Origin: Balneola sp. EhC07
GTDB lineage: Bacteria; Bacteroidota; Rhodothermia; Balneolales; Balneolaceae
Reading direction: 5' to 3'
Assembly: GCF_001650905.1 (NCBI RefSeq)
Contig: NZ_LXYG01000016.1
Location: 186,001-250,000 of the forward strand
DNA: 64,000 bases
Shown piece by piece: positions 17,700 to 27,288 of this stretch. The position numbers and the translations under genes are program-made. The notes beneath the pieces were generated by a model. The model did no database searches. It worked only from the letters and a program-made list of their open reading frames with translations, and was not told where the DNA came from. How positions within the stretch are numbered: the first letter of the stretch is position 1; every line of letters begins with the position of its first letter.

Positions 17700-20345
17700 A
17701 TGAAAAACTATAAACACATCCTATTATTAGGAACTTTGCTGATGATGACTAGTCAGGTTTTTGCTCAACGTGGAAGCGTTTCCGGTACTGTGTCAGATTC
17801 TAATGGAGAATTAATTGTAGGTGCCCAGGTTTTCTTGGTTGGAACTACAAGTGGGGCAATTACTAATGAAGAAGGATTCTATTCTTTCGAAGCACTGTCA
17901 GGAAATTACATGATTAGAGCAGCCTTTGTTGGTTATGCCAGCTCAGAATTAGAAATAGAGGTAATGAGTGATGAGACGACTACTCAGAATTTCACCTTAA
18001 CTGAAGATTTATTGATGCTTAGTGATGTAGTAGTTACAGGAGTTGCAAACCCGAAATCTAAGTTAGAATCAAGTGTATCCGTAACTTCAATAAATCAGGA
18101 ATTCTTGTCTGAATTTGGAGCGCAAACTACAGCGGAAACTTTTAAAGTAATTCCCGGTATTCGTTCAGAAGCATCAGGTGGAGAGGGTAATGCAAATATT
18201 GCTGTAAGAGGAATACCAATTGCTTCAGGGGGAGCTAAATATCTTCAGCTATATGAGGATGGATTACCTATCATGCAATTCGGAGATATTTCTTTCGGTA
18301 ATGCAGATATCTTTTTAAGAGCAGATGCAACAGTAGCAAGAATTGAAGCAATTAAAGGTGGTTCAGCTTCTACTTTTGCAAGTAACTCTCCAGCAGGTAT
18401 TATAAATTTTATAAGTAAAAGTGGAGCGGTAGAAGGAGGAAGTATTAGCAGTGCTTTCGGTCTAAATTACAGATCATTAAGAACTGATTTTGAGTATGGA
18501 TCACCGATTGGAAATGGAATGAGCTATCATATAGGTGGTTTTTACAGACAAGGAGAAGGTCCTAGAAATGCAGGTTATACTGCTAATTTAGGCGGGCAAT
18601 TAAAAGCAAACCTTACCAAGAATTTTGATAATGGATTTGTACGTGTGTACGCCAAGCTGTTAAATGACAAAGCGATCGGTTATTTGCCAATGCCTGTTCA
18701 AGCAAGCGGTAATGCGGATGATCCAAATTTTGAGTCCATTCCGGGATTTGATGCTACTAATCAAACACTTCACAGCCCTGAATTCCTGTATGTATTAGGA
18801 GTTGATGGACAAGGAAACAGTAGAACAAAAAACATTGCTGATGGTATGAATCCAAATTCAGCAGCTATTGGTGCAGAATTTGATTTTGACCTTGGTGATG
18901 GCTGGAATGTGAATAATAAGTTCAGGTATGCAATGAATAGTGGATCATTCACTTCTCCGTTTCCTGCACAGGTTGCAGAGGCTGACGTTATTGGTGAAGA
19001 TATTGCCGGAGCAGGTTACGAATTAAGCTACGCGAACGGTGAAAATGCAGGACAAGCAATTGCTGATCCTAGTTCACTAAACAGAAATGGGTTGCTAATG
19101 CGCATTCACTTATTTGATACTGAGATCGATAACTTAAACAACTATACAAACGATATAAGTATCACTAAGGAACTTGAAAACGTTACTTTAACAGGAGGTT
19201 TTTATAAGGCATATCAGAGAATTGCTATGACTTGGTTGTGGCAAACATTCTTAACAGATGTAAGTGGTGATGGTCCAAATTTATTAAATATTTCTGATGC
19301 AGGAGGAAACCCTTTAAGTGAAAATGGATTAACAGCACACGGTGTTCCATTTTGGGGTAACTGCTGTACAAGGGGATATGATATGAGATACGATATCAGC
19401 GCACCTTATCTTAACATTGGCTTTGATGTAAATGAATCATTAAATATTGAAGCGAGCGCACGCTATGACATTGGTACAGCGTTCGGATATTACTTAGGAA
19501 ACAAGCAAACAGCTATCGATGTTAACAATAATGGTACTATCGATGCTGTTGAGCAAAGTGTAACCGTGTTGAATAATGAAACACCAAATACTGTTGACTA
19601 TGATTTTGATTATTTTTCATTCTCGGTTGGTGCAAACTATTTGTTGAATGAAAACCAGGCAGTATTCGGAAGAATAAGCAAAGGTGGTCGAGCAAATGCA
19701 GATAGGCTGTTGTATTCTCCATTCTTAACCCCAGCAGGTGAGACTATTTCAGGGTTAGATGCTGATGAAATTGTTCAAGCCGAGTTAGGTTTTAAATACC
19801 GTTCACAAAATCTAGCGTTGTTTGCTACTGGTTTTTATACAACTATTTCAGAACAGAACGAAGAATTTGGAAGAGCTATAAACAAAGATTTTAACTCTTA
19901 CGGAGTTGAATTAGAAACGGTTTATACAATTGAAAAATTATCGGTTCGTTCTGGAGCAACTTATACTAAAGCAGAGATTACTAAAAGTTTGAATCCTGCT
20001 GAAGTGGGAAATTCTCCTCGAAGAGTTCCAGACCTTATCTACAATATAAGTCCTTCATATAATTTTGGATCAGGTTCTGTTGGTTTAAGCCTGATTGGAA
20101 CTACTAAGGTATGGGCTCAGGATGATAACGTTGTTGCTTTGCCTGCTTATGCTTACTTAAATGCTTTTGCGAGCTATGGTATAGCGGAAGGGTTATCTCT
20201 AAGGGCTAACGTTAACAACTTAACTAACACACTCGGTTTTACAGAAATGGAAGGAGATCCATTTGTAAACGGAAGCGTAAATTATTTGAGAGCACGTTCT
20301 ATCACAGGTACAGCTGCTTCTCTAACAGTTAAATATTCGTTTTAA
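17700..20345 (+). CDS. TonB-dependent outer membrane receptor of the sucrose cluster
   Basis: An 881-residue receptor. Signal peptide ends QVFAQ; a carboxypeptidase-regulatory-like domain follows (about 24-110: GSVSGTVSDSNGELIVGAQV), then the plug (LSDVVVTGVANPKSK, AETFKVIPGIRSE, VARIEAIKGGSASTFASNSPAG) and a long beta-barrel ending TVKYSF. No SusD-like lipoprotein follows, so this is a stand-alone TonB receptor and not a SusCD pair. Its place before a sodium symporter, fructokinase and amylosucrase suggests it imports sucrose or a related glucoside/fructoside across the outer membrane. A hairpin with a T-run separates it from the downstream genes and may set a higher level of receptor mRNA. 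Confidence 0.85.
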   Translation: MKNYKHILLLGTLLMMTSQVFAQRGSVSGTVSDSNGELIVGAQVFLVGTTSGAITNEEGFYSFEALSGNYMIRAAFVGYASSELEIEVMSDETTTQNFTLTEDLLMLSDVVVTGVANPKSKLESSVSVTSINQEFLSEFGAQTTAETFKVIPGIRSEASGGEGNANIAVRGIPIASGGAKYLQLYEDGLPIMQFGDISFGNADIFLRADATVARIEAIKGGSASTFASNSPAGIINFISKSGAVEGGSISSAFGLNYRSLRTDFEYGSPIGNGMSYHIGGFYRQGEGPRNAGYTANLGGQLKANLTKNFDNGFVRVYAKLLNDKAIGYLPMPVQASGNADDPNFESIPGFDATNQTLHSPEFLYVLGVDGQGNSRTKNIADGMNPNSAAIGAEFDFDLGDGWNVNNKFRYAMNSGSFTSPFPAQVAEADVIGEDIAGAGYELSYANGENAGQAIADPSSLNRNGLLMRIHLFDTEIDNLNNYTNDISITKELENVTLTGGFYKAYQRIAMTWLWQTFLTDVSGDGPNLLNISDAGGNPLSENGLTAHGVPFWGNCCTRGYDMRYDISAPYLNIGFDVNESLNIEASARYDIGTAFGYYLGNKQTAIDVNNNGTIDAVEQSVTVLNNETPNTVDYDFDYFSFSVGANYLLNENQAVFGRISKGGRANADRLLYSPFLTPAGETISGLDADEIVQAELGFKYRSQNLALFATGFYTTISEQNEEFGRAINKDFNSYGVELETVYTIEKLSVRSGATYTKAEITKSLNPAEVGNSPRRVPDLIYNISPSYNFGSGSVGLSLIGTTKVWAQDDNVVALPAYAYLNAFASYGIAEGLSLRANVNNLTNTLGFTEMEGDPFVNGSVNYLRARSITGTAASLTVKYSF

Positions 20346-20357
20346 TCATTAAACTTA

Positions 20358-20389
20358 TCCTGGCATCTATTTAGATGCCGGGATTTTTT
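20358..20389 (+). terminator. Intra-operon terminator-like hairpin after the TonB receptor
   Basis: An 11-bp stem (TCCTGGCATCT at 20358-20368 with AGATGCCGGGA at 20373-20383, one G-T wobble) with loop ATTT is followed by six T residues. It sits between the receptor and the symporter, 14 bp before the latter's start, so it probably gives partial termination. Confidence 0.75.
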
Positions 20390-20402
20390 AAACTGGAATA
20401 CC

Positions 20403-22001
20403 ATGCCTGATTTTTCACTCACCACTATCGACATTATCACGATTATTACCTATCTATTCGCAATTATCGGAATAGGTATTTGGGTTTCCAGAAAAACAGA
20501 AACGTCAGAAGATTACTTTTTAGCCGGTCGTACACTTACTTGGTTTTTTATTGGGTCCTCTTTATTAGCATCAAATATCTCGAGTAGTAGTTTGATTGGA
20601 ATGGCAGGTAGTGCCTATAACTCCGGGATTGCAGTGTATAATTATGAATGGATGGCTGCAATCATTTTGGTAGTTTTTGCAATATTTTTTATTCCGTTCT
20701 ATTTGAAATCAAGGGTGTTTACAATGCCTGAGTTCTTAGAAAGAAGGTTCGATAGCAGGTCTAGATATTACTTTTCAGGTTTTACAATCTTAGGAAATAT
20801 TTTTATTGATACCGCAGGTTCATTGTATGCAGGAGGTTTGGTAATTCAGTTACTTTATCCTGAAGTTCCATTTGTTCTTTCTGTTTCTATTTTAGCACTT
20901 ATTGCTGGTTTATATACCGTAATCGGAGGGCTTAAAGCAGTTGTTTATACAGATGCTATTCAGGCAGTGCTATTAATACTTGGTGCCATTTTAATTACTG
21001 TACTTGCCTTCGGGGAAGTAGGTTCGTGGGAAAATGCAATGGCAGCAACAAACCCGGAAATGATGAGTTTGGTGCTCCCTGCTGATAACGATTTCCTTCC
21101 CTGGACCGGGTTAGTTTTCGGTATCCCTTTGTTGGGATTTTATTTTTGGTGTAACAATCAATTTATGGTGCAGAGAGTTCTTGGTGCCAAAGATATTAAC
21201 CACGCAAGATGGGGTGTTTTATCAGCTGGTTTTATGAAATTGCTTGTAATCTTTATTATGGTTTTTCCGGGAATTTTTGCGTTAACCCTATATCCCGATC
21301 TTCCTTCACTTGAAGGGTACACTCCAGATTTAGTTTTCCCGGTACTATTATTTGATCTGCTACCAATCGGTATTCGAGGGCTAATGTTGGTTGCATTAAT
21401 AGCTGCGATCATGTCTAGTATTGATTCGACGCTTAACTCAGCTTCCACACTTGTGACAATGGATTTCATAAAAAAGCTTAAGCCCGATATGACTCAAGCA
21501 AAAATGGTTCAAGTCGGTAGAGTGACAACATTTGCTTTCATGATCGTTTCGGCACTATGGGCTCCATTTATTAAGAGCTTTCCTTCATTATGGGAATATC
21601 TACAGATGTTTTTGGCGTATATAAGTCCTCCGTTTGTGGCTGCTTTTGTGATTGGTATTTTCTGGAAGAAAGCAACGAGTTCAGGTGCGTTCGGAGGATT
21701 GGTTATTGGTCATCTTTCTGCAATAACGATATTACTTTTATCTCCGGTTTTCGGAATACTTGAGATCCAATTTCTTATGGTAGCACCTATTCTTTTTGTT
21801 ATCTCAACAGGGGCTATCATATTCATTTCTATGAATACAAAAGCACCCGATTTTGATAAGATCAAAGAATTGATATGGACCAAAGCTTTATTTGATATCG
21901 AAACCCAAGAAATGAAAGGACTGGCTTGGTATAAGAATTATCGCTATCAATCAGCAGCTTTACTGACATTAACAGCAATCATAGTGATAACTTTCTGGTA
22001 A
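20403..22001 (+). CDS. Sodium:solute symporter (SSS/SGLT family), probable sucrose or hexose importer
   Basis: A 532-residue integral membrane protein with about 13-14 hydrophobic helices. SSS-family features: GIWVSRKTETSEDYFLAGR near the N-terminus, SLLASNISSSSLIGMAGSAY, then GLYTVIGGLKAVVYTDAIQ (the SSS signature region) and IAAIMSSIDSTLNSASTL around the sodium-site Ser/Thr. It would couple sodium entry to sugar uptake across the inner membrane. It lies between the outer membrane receptor and fructokinase genes, so the cargo is probably sucrose. It is 6 bp before the kinase gene. Confidence 0.87.
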   Translation: MPDFSLTTIDIITIITYLFAIIGIGIWVSRKTETSEDYFLAGRTLTWFFIGSSLLASNISSSSLIGMAGSAYNSGIAVYNYEWMAAIILVVFAIFFIPFYLKSRVFTMPEFLERRFDSRSRYYFSGFTILGNIFIDTAGSLYAGGLVIQLLYPEVPFVLSVSILALIAGLYTVIGGLKAVVYTDAIQAVLLILGAILITVLAFGEVGSWENAMAATNPEMMSLVLPADNDFLPWTGLVFGIPLLGFYFWCNNQFMVQRVLGAKDINHARWGVLSAGFMKLLVIFIMVFPGIFALTLYPDLPSLEGYTPDLVFPVLLFDLLPIGIRGLMLVALIAAIMSSIDSTLNSASTLVTMDFIKKLKPDMTQAKMVQVGRVTTFAFMIVSALWAPFIKSFPSLWEYLQMFLAYISPPFVAAFVIGIFWKKATSSGAFGGLVIGHLSAITILLLSPVFGILEIQFLMVAPILFVISTGAIIFISMNTKAPDFDKIKELIWTKALFDIETQEMKGLAWYKNYRYQSAALLTLTAIIVITFW

Positions 22002-22007
22002 TCTCAA

Positions 22008-22886
22008 ATGCAGAAGCCTGTAATAATAGGTCTTGGAGAGTTACTTTGGGACAAATTTCCAGATCATAAAAAGCCTGGTGGTGCTCCAGCAAACGTAGCA
22101 TTCAATGCTAATATGCTTAGAAATGCAGGAATTTGTGTAAGCGCTGTAGGTAACGACAAAAATGGCAAAGAGTTATTAGATTTTCTGGAGTCGGTTAATT
22201 TGAGCACAGACTATATACAGACTCTAGATGATTTTCCAACAGGAACTGTATCAATAGAGTTTGATGGGGCTGAGCCAAATTATACTATTGAAGAGAATGT
22301 GGCATGGGATGGAATAGAATGGAACTCTGACCTTGAAATGTTATCAAAAAAAGCGTCTGCGGTTTGTTTTTCAACTTTATCGCAAAGATCTAAAAAATCA
22401 AGAGAGACTATTCACCGGTTTTTAGATTCTACAGTTGATGAATGCTACAAAGTTCTTGACCTGAACCTCCGTCCACCTTTTATTGATTTTGAAGTTATTC
22501 AACAATCTCTTTATAAAGCAAATGTAGTTAAAGTAAATGAACAAGAGCTGGAACAGTTGAGTCATATGCTTGAAACTGATAGCATAGAGAAAGTTTTATT
22601 TGACGAGTTTGGTGTCAAGTTGTTATGCGTTACACTTGGACAAAAGGGCAGCAGCTTTATTACTCAGACAGAAAGTATAATAGATGCGGCGCCAAAAGTT
22701 GATTCTAAAAATGGAGACGTTGTTGGAGTGGGCGATGCATTTATTTCCTGCATTATTCATCATTTAGTAAAAAAGACATCTCTTAAAGACATATTAAAAA
22801 AAGCCAACCGATTCGCATCATACATGGTTACAAAAAAAGGGGCTATGAACACAGTTCCATCAAGTTTACTTGAAGAGGTAAGTTAA
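22008..22886 (+). CDS. PfkB-family carbohydrate kinase, probable fructokinase
   Basis: A 292-residue ribokinase/PfkB kinase. The N-terminal substrate-site motif is GELLWDKFPD followed by KPGGAPANVAFNANML. The C-terminal PfkB motif is DVVGVGDAF, with the catalytic Asp in GVGDAF. It lies 6 bp after the symporter and 1 bp before amylosucrase, so it phosphorylates the fructose that amylosucrase releases from sucrose; this is inference from context and from similarity to bacterial fructokinases. Confidence 0.85.
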   Translation: MQKPVIIGLGELLWDKFPDHKKPGGAPANVAFNANMLRNAGICVSAVGNDKNGKELLDFLESVNLSTDYIQTLDDFPTGTVSIEFDGAEPNYTIEENVAWDGIEWNSDLEMLSKKASAVCFSTLSQRSKKSRETIHRFLDSTVDECYKVLDLNLRPPFIDFEVIQQSLYKANVVKVNEQELEQLSHMLETDSIEKVLFDEFGVKLLCVTLGQKGSSFITQTESIIDAAPKVDSKNGDVVGVGDAFISCIIHHLVKKTSLKDILKKANRFASYMVTKKGAMNTVPSSLLEEVS

Positions 22887-22887
22887 T

Positions 22888-24810
22888 ATGGATAGAGAGA
22901 TAGTTTTGAAAAGAACGTTATCCCGGTTACAAATCCGGTTAAACAAAGAAAGTTCAGGCACTAAAAAAGAGAAAGAGATTTTTACGGGAAAGTTGAGCGA
23001 TAACTTCTCAAAGTTAGTAACACCACTTTCAAAACTTTACGGAGACCATTTAGATTTCTACATATTTTTGGAAGACTTGGTAATTCGCGTTTACAAATCC
23101 TGGTTAAAGAGAGATAAAAACCTTAAAGAACTCGATGAATCCAGAGAAATTAAACAAGACTGGTTCAAGTCCGAAAAAATGATTGGAGCAGTCTGTTATG
23201 TGGATTTGTTTGCAGAAGATCTGAAAGGTCTCGAAAATAGAATAGATTATCTAAAGAGCTTAGGTATTACTTATTTACATTTAATGCCACTTTTCAAAAG
23301 CCCGAAAGAAGAGAATGATGGAGGCTATGCAGTAAGTAGCTATAGAAAAGTTGACAAAAACATTGGAACCACAAATGAACTAAAAAGCCTGATTCTTAAA
23401 TTGAGAAAAAATGGGATTAGTTTAGCTTTAGATTTTGTAAATAATCATACATCTGATGAACATATATGGGCAAAGAAGGCGAAGAAGGGCGATCCTTTTT
23501 ACAAAGAGTTTTACCATTTTTTTCCGGACAGAGAAGAGCCCGATCAGTATCAGAAACATTTAAGAGATATTTTTCCTGAGATTCGAAAAGGGTGCTTTAC
23601 TCAACTAAAAGAAACCGGAGAATGGGTCTGGACTACCTTCCATAGCTATCAATGGGATCTGAATTATAAAAATCCTGAAGTATTCATCAGTATGGCAGAA
23701 GAAATGCTATATCTAGGTAATCTCGGAGTTGAAATTCTTAGATTGGACGCTGTGCCTTTTACGTGGAAAAAAAAGGGTACAAATTGTGAAAATCTAGCGG
23801 AAGCACATTATTTAATTGAAGCATTTAATGCGGTTACAAAGATCGCTGCTCCGGCACTTATTTTTAAATCAGAAGCTATTGTTCACCCTGATGAAGTAAA
23901 AGCTTATATAGATCAGGATAAATGCCAGATATCTTACAATCCCGGGTTAATGGCTTTACTTTGGGAAGCATTAGCCACCAGAAAAGTTGATCTACTGAAG
24001 AAATTTATAGATAAAAGGTTTGTGTTGGATCAAAAAACCGCCTGGGTAAATTACGTCAGAAGTCATGATGATATTGGTTGGACTTTTTCAGATGAGGATG
24101 CAGCTGAACTAGGAATTAACGCTCATGACCATCGTAATTTTTTAAACAAATTCTATTCTGGAGATTTTGAAGGGAGCTTTAGCAAAGGAATGAAATTTCA
24201 ACACAATCCCGTAAATAATGATATGAGAATTTGTGGTACTACCGCCTCTTTATCAGGGCTTGAGCTTGGAATCGAGAATAGTGATAAGGGTCAAGTTAAC
24301 GATGCAGTTAACAGAATTGAACTTCTTTACGGAATAGCAATGAGCATCGGTGGGATTCCATTGCTTTATTTGGGAGATGAGTTGGGAGCCCTAAATGATT
24401 ATTCATTTCAAGATTGTAAAAGCAAAAAAGAAGATACTCGCTGGGTTCATCGCGTTAAATACGATGAAAAAGCTTACGCCTTATCAAAAAAGGAAGGTAC
24501 AATTCAGGGCCTGTTATCAAATAAAATAAAACACTTGATGCAGCTGAGAACTAAGCATCCTTCATTTGGTTCAGAAAATATTGAAGTTGTGGAAACTGGA
24601 AATCAACATGTTTTAGCTTTCTTAAAAAAGACACAATCAGAACGTGTTGTAGTATTGGCAAATTTTAGTGAAGATGAGTACGAAATTAGTACTAATAATT
24701 TACCTTCTTTAAAATCGGCTAAAGAATTATTGAGCAATAGAAAAATGATTGAGAGCGATAAGATGTCTATTCCGGGATATGGGCTATTCTGGATTAAACT
24801 TGCTGATTAA
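22888..24810 (+). CDS. Amylosucrase-type GH13 enzyme
   Basis: A 640-residue cytoplasmic GH13 protein with the amylosucrase layout: a helical N-terminal domain (about 1-95), then the barrel beginning KMIGAVCYVDLFAEDLKGL. Catalytic residues: nucleophile Asp in RLDAVPF (about 287), acid/base Glu in FKSEAIV (about 328) and the transition-state Asp in SHDDIGW (about 393). FVNNHTSDEH is region I. The length fits amylosucrase (about 630-650) rather than sucrose phosphorylase (about 490-500). Amylosucrase moves the glucosyl unit of sucrose onto an alpha-glucan and releases fructose, matching the fructokinase next door. Sucrose hydrolase, a close relative, cannot be excluded. Confidence 0.85.
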   Translation: MDREIVLKRTLSRLQIRLNKESSGTKKEKEIFTGKLSDNFSKLVTPLSKLYGDHLDFYIFLEDLVIRVYKSWLKRDKNLKELDESREIKQDWFKSEKMIGAVCYVDLFAEDLKGLENRIDYLKSLGITYLHLMPLFKSPKEENDGGYAVSSYRKVDKNIGTTNELKSLILKLRKNGISLALDFVNNHTSDEHIWAKKAKKGDPFYKEFYHFFPDREEPDQYQKHLRDIFPEIRKGCFTQLKETGEWVWTTFHSYQWDLNYKNPEVFISMAEEMLYLGNLGVEILRLDAVPFTWKKKGTNCENLAEAHYLIEAFNAVTKIAAPALIFKSEAIVHPDEVKAYIDQDKCQISYNPGLMALLWEALATRKVDLLKKFIDKRFVLDQKTAWVNYVRSHDDIGWTFSDEDAAELGINAHDHRNFLNKFYSGDFEGSFSKGMKFQHNPVNNDMRICGTTASLSGLELGIENSDKGQVNDAVNRIELLYGIAMSIGGIPLLYLGDELGALNDYSFQDCKSKKEDTRWVHRVKYDEKAYALSKKEGTIQGLLSNKIKHLMQLRTKHPSFGSENIEVVETGNQHVLAFLKKTQSERVVVLANFSEDEYEISTNNLPSLKSAKELLSNRKMIESDKMSIPGYGLFWIKLAD

Positions 24811-24823
24811 TTGATCTTAGAAT

Positions 24824-25678
24824 TTAAAACCTTATCAAGTTTCCCAACAGTAGCTCTTTTCCTGTTGAACTCACCAACCCTAAAGTGTCTGCTTCATAAC
24901 TAGAAGGAAAACCATTGGTCTTAGAAAGGAGATGTCTGAGCTCGTTTAAGGAAAGTTGTGGCGAATAAGTATTCATTATGAAGAACCTGTTTTTTTCATC
25001 AAGGAGTTTCATAACATCCTCCAGAAGCTTTGGCAAATCCCTATTCAACTTCCATCTGCCTCCTTTAGGGCCAAGTCCAAAAATCGGCGGATCCATGATA
25101 ATTCCGTGATACTTGTTTCCTCTTCGGATCTCTTTTTCTACAAACGTCGGGGCATCTTCAACTATCCAGCGAATAGAGTCTATATTGTTCAATTCTGCAT
25201 TTTCCCGCGCCCAGTTTACTACACTTTTTACAGAATCAATGTGGGTTACTTCAGCTCCGGAAAGATCCGCGGCTAAGCTTGCTCCACCTGTATAGGCAAA
25301 GAGATTCAGGAATTTTGGAATTATTCCCTTTGCAGTCAGCTCTTTACATTTTTTGTTTATGAATTCCCAGTTTTCTGCTTGTTCCGGAAAGATGCCGGGG
25401 TGTTTAAAAGAACCTTGGCTGAGTTTAAATATGATCTCAGAATCCCCAAACGGATAAGAAATATTCCAATCGTTGAGATTTTTATCCCAACTACCTTTTT
25501 GGTTTTTATTCTCGGAAAAAACCGCATCTGCTTTATTCCATTCAGAATCAGATAATGATTTCTTCCATGTGGCAGATGGTTCAGGGCGGTCAAGTATTAC
25601 AGTGCCAAATCGTTCCAGTTTTAGACCATTACCATGATCTATCAGCTCGTAATCTTTCCATTTTTTAGGATAATTCAT
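24824..25678 (-). CDS. Class I SAM-dependent methyltransferase, RlmI/RlmK-type
   Basis: A 284-residue protein. The SAM-binding part begins PKFLNLFAYTGGASLAADLSGAEVTHIDSV (motif I with G-x-x-G-A and the acidic ribose-binding Asp) at about 130, and the catalytic-site motif MDPPIFG is at about 200. This order matches the C-terminal domain of 23S rRNA cytosine methyltransferases RlmI/RlmK (COG1092). The N-terminal PUA domain of RlmI is missing; instead there are ~110 residues with a small beta domain. It is convergent with the amylosucrase gene (13 bp apart). The RNA target is not known. Confidence 0.72.
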   Translation of the reverse strand: MNYPKKWKDYELIDHGNGLKLERFGTVILDRPEPSATWKKSLSDSEWNKADAVFSENKNQKGSWDKNLNDWNISYPFGDSEIIFKLSQGSFKHPGIFPEQAENWEFINKKCKELTAKGIIPKFLNLFAYTGGASLAADLSGAEVTHIDSVKSVVNWARENAELNNIDSIRWIVEDAPTFVEKEIRRGNKYHGIIMDPPIFGLGPKGGRWKLNRDLPKLLEDVMKLLDEKNRFFIMNTYSPQLSLNELRHLLSKTNGFPSSYEADTLGLVSSTGKELLLGNLIRF

Positions 25679-25736
25679 GAATGAAGATACGTTGGTTGGT
25701 GCGGAGTTCTAAGGATAATATAGTGCAAATGGTTAG

Positions 25737-26507
25737 TTATTCTGCAAAACCAATTCTGCCTAAGACAAGAGCTTCTACAAGCTTTTTCAGCATGAAATCA
25801 CTGTTGGCTTTCTGATCCAATAATGCAAATTGTTCTTCATTGAGGGTGCCATCATCGAATAATGATTGATAATGGTCGGCTAATTCAGTTCTCCTTTTAA
25901 ATGCTTCTCTTTCACTTCCTTCTCCTCTACTTGCAGCCTCCGATAACTTTTGTACTTCCATCTGTCCACGAACGTATTTAACATAATGAATTAAGTGATT
26001 TTGAAAAGCGTCATCATCCATGCCCTCTATAATATTTTCTGGAGCGCTTATCCTTGCATTAAAATCTTCGAGTAAAATTTCATCTTGAAGTTTTAGCGTT
26101 TCCTCGTTATTCATTTCTCTAATACTAAGAACACGGGACCAAGTTAGGTTTAAACCGGATTGATTTAATAGTTTCTTACAATGGTTAATATGAGCTTCAT
26201 ATAGTTTTATCTGTAATCTCTCATGCTTATAAAGAACATCATTGAGTTTAGTTTCAAGATTCCCCAATTCATCTTCTGGCGTTACTCGTGCTTGTTCGTA
26301 CATTTTATTATACAGTTGGGACAGAGAATCTGATTTCAAAAACATAGGGGCTATTTCAGGTACACCCATAACTTCATATTCAAGACACATAGCTTCCGAT
26401 TTGAAATAATCTTTCATTTCTTCTTTGGATACCTCTTGAGCCCATATGGAAAAAGGCAGGATCGATAGGAAGATAAGTAAGGTCGTTTTTGCTGGTATTT
26501 TTTTCAT
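25737..26507 (-). CDS. Secreted helical protein of unknown function
   Basis: A 256-residue protein with a signal peptide ending SIWAQ. The mature protein is rich in Glu, Lys and Leu and looks mostly helical; no cysteine pair or catalytic motif was recognised. The gene stands alone on the minus strand, 58 bp upstream of the methyltransferase gene. No function is proposed. Confidence 0.55.
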   Translation of the reverse strand: MKKIPAKTTLLIFLSILPFSIWAQEVSKEEMKDYFKSEAMCLEYEVMGVPEIAPMFLKSDSLSQLYNKMYEQARVTPEDELGNLETKLNDVLYKHERLQIKLYEAHINHCKKLLNQSGLNLTWSRVLSIREMNNEETLKLQDEILLEDFNARISAPENIIEGMDDDAFQNHLIHYVKYVRGQMEVQKLSEAASRGEGSEREAFKRRTELADHYQSLFDDGTLNEEQFALLDQKANSDFMLKKLVEALVLGRIGFAE

Positions 26508-26796
26508 AATTAAATATTGAAATAGTATTTCTTAAACTAAAAAAGATTTGACCCCAAGTGATTCTAAATAATGTTTTTCGGGGTTAGCTATGTTGTTGAA
26601 TTTGTTTTCTTTTTTAATTTAATACTCTAATAAATATAAATTTTCCCATTAAAAAACCACCCAAACAGGTATTTATAGGGATTTCAAAAATAATTACAAT
26701 ATTATATACATGAATAAAATCATTATAATAGATTGTTTTTAAGAATAGTTCTTGGGTGTTTAATGACAGCAAGATTTGAAAATTAAAAATAGATCA
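26508..26796. other. AT-rich non-coding stretch before a broken gene
   Basis: About 290 bp with no credible gene. It holds an imperfect hairpin (GACCCC near 26552 with GGGGTT near 26580) and long A/T tracts. It probably carries the promoter of the 26507 gene on the minus strand and the former promoter of the truncated lipoprotein start at 26797 on the plus strand. Confidence 0.4.
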
Positions 26797-26880
26797 ATGA
26801 AAAAATTACTTAGCGTATTAGGATTAGCTGTAACATTATCCTGTAAGTTCCCTAAGTGCTTGTGCAGCTCCAGCATTTAA
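26797..26880 (+). pseudogene. Orphan lipoprotein signal peptide (truncated gene remnant)
   Basis: An ATG opens 27 codons that begin as a perfect lipoprotein signal peptide: MKKLLSVLGLAVTLSC, with lipobox LSC, then stops after a few more residues. From base 26836 the sequence is the 3' end of the convergent gene. The layout suggests a deletion or rearrangement removed the body of a lipoprotein gene and joined its start to the neighbouring gene's tail. A genuine 27-residue lipopeptide is possible but less likely. Confidence 0.55.
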
Positions 26881-27288
26881 TTCCCAGTCATAGTCTGAGA
26901 TATCATTAATATCTGTTCCGATAATATCTCTGATCTTTGGAATAGTTTTTCCAAGGCCTCTGTACATATTCAGAATAAAAGGGTCCTTTGAGTTTAACCC
27001 AAAAGCCGTTGACCAAACCAAAAAATCTTCGCAACCCTCATATTCTTCAACAGCATAAATGATCAACTGAAGCATAAGAGCCTGATTTCCTTTTTCAACA
27101 TCTTCGTATTCATCATCCAACGGAATAACGGCAGTAAGATCTTCACTACTAAACTCAATTTCCCGGAAATAGATACTATCCATTTTAGGATTCGTTGGCA
27201 GAGCAGTGAGTTTGATCTTTTTGTCTTCTAAAATTGAATGTAATACTGCGATCTGAGGATATTTATGTTTGGCTTCTTCTAGTGTCAT
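26836..27288 (-). CDS. Small acidic cytoplasmic protein of unknown function
   Basis: A 150-residue acidic protein without signal peptide or membrane segment. It overlaps the upstream serine hydrolase gene by 4 bp (27285-27288), so the two are translationally coupled. No domain was recognised. Its last codons lie inside the possible rearrangement junction with the orphan signal peptide, so its natural C-terminus may have been changed. Confidence 0.55.
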   Translation of the reverse strand: MTLEEAKHKYPQIAVLHSILEDKKIKLTALPTNPKMDSIYFREIEFSSEDLTAVIPLDDEYEDVEKGNQALMLQLIIYAVEEYEGCEDFLVWSTAFGLNSKDPFILNMYRGLGKTIPKIRDIIGTDINDISDYDWELNAGAAQALRELTG

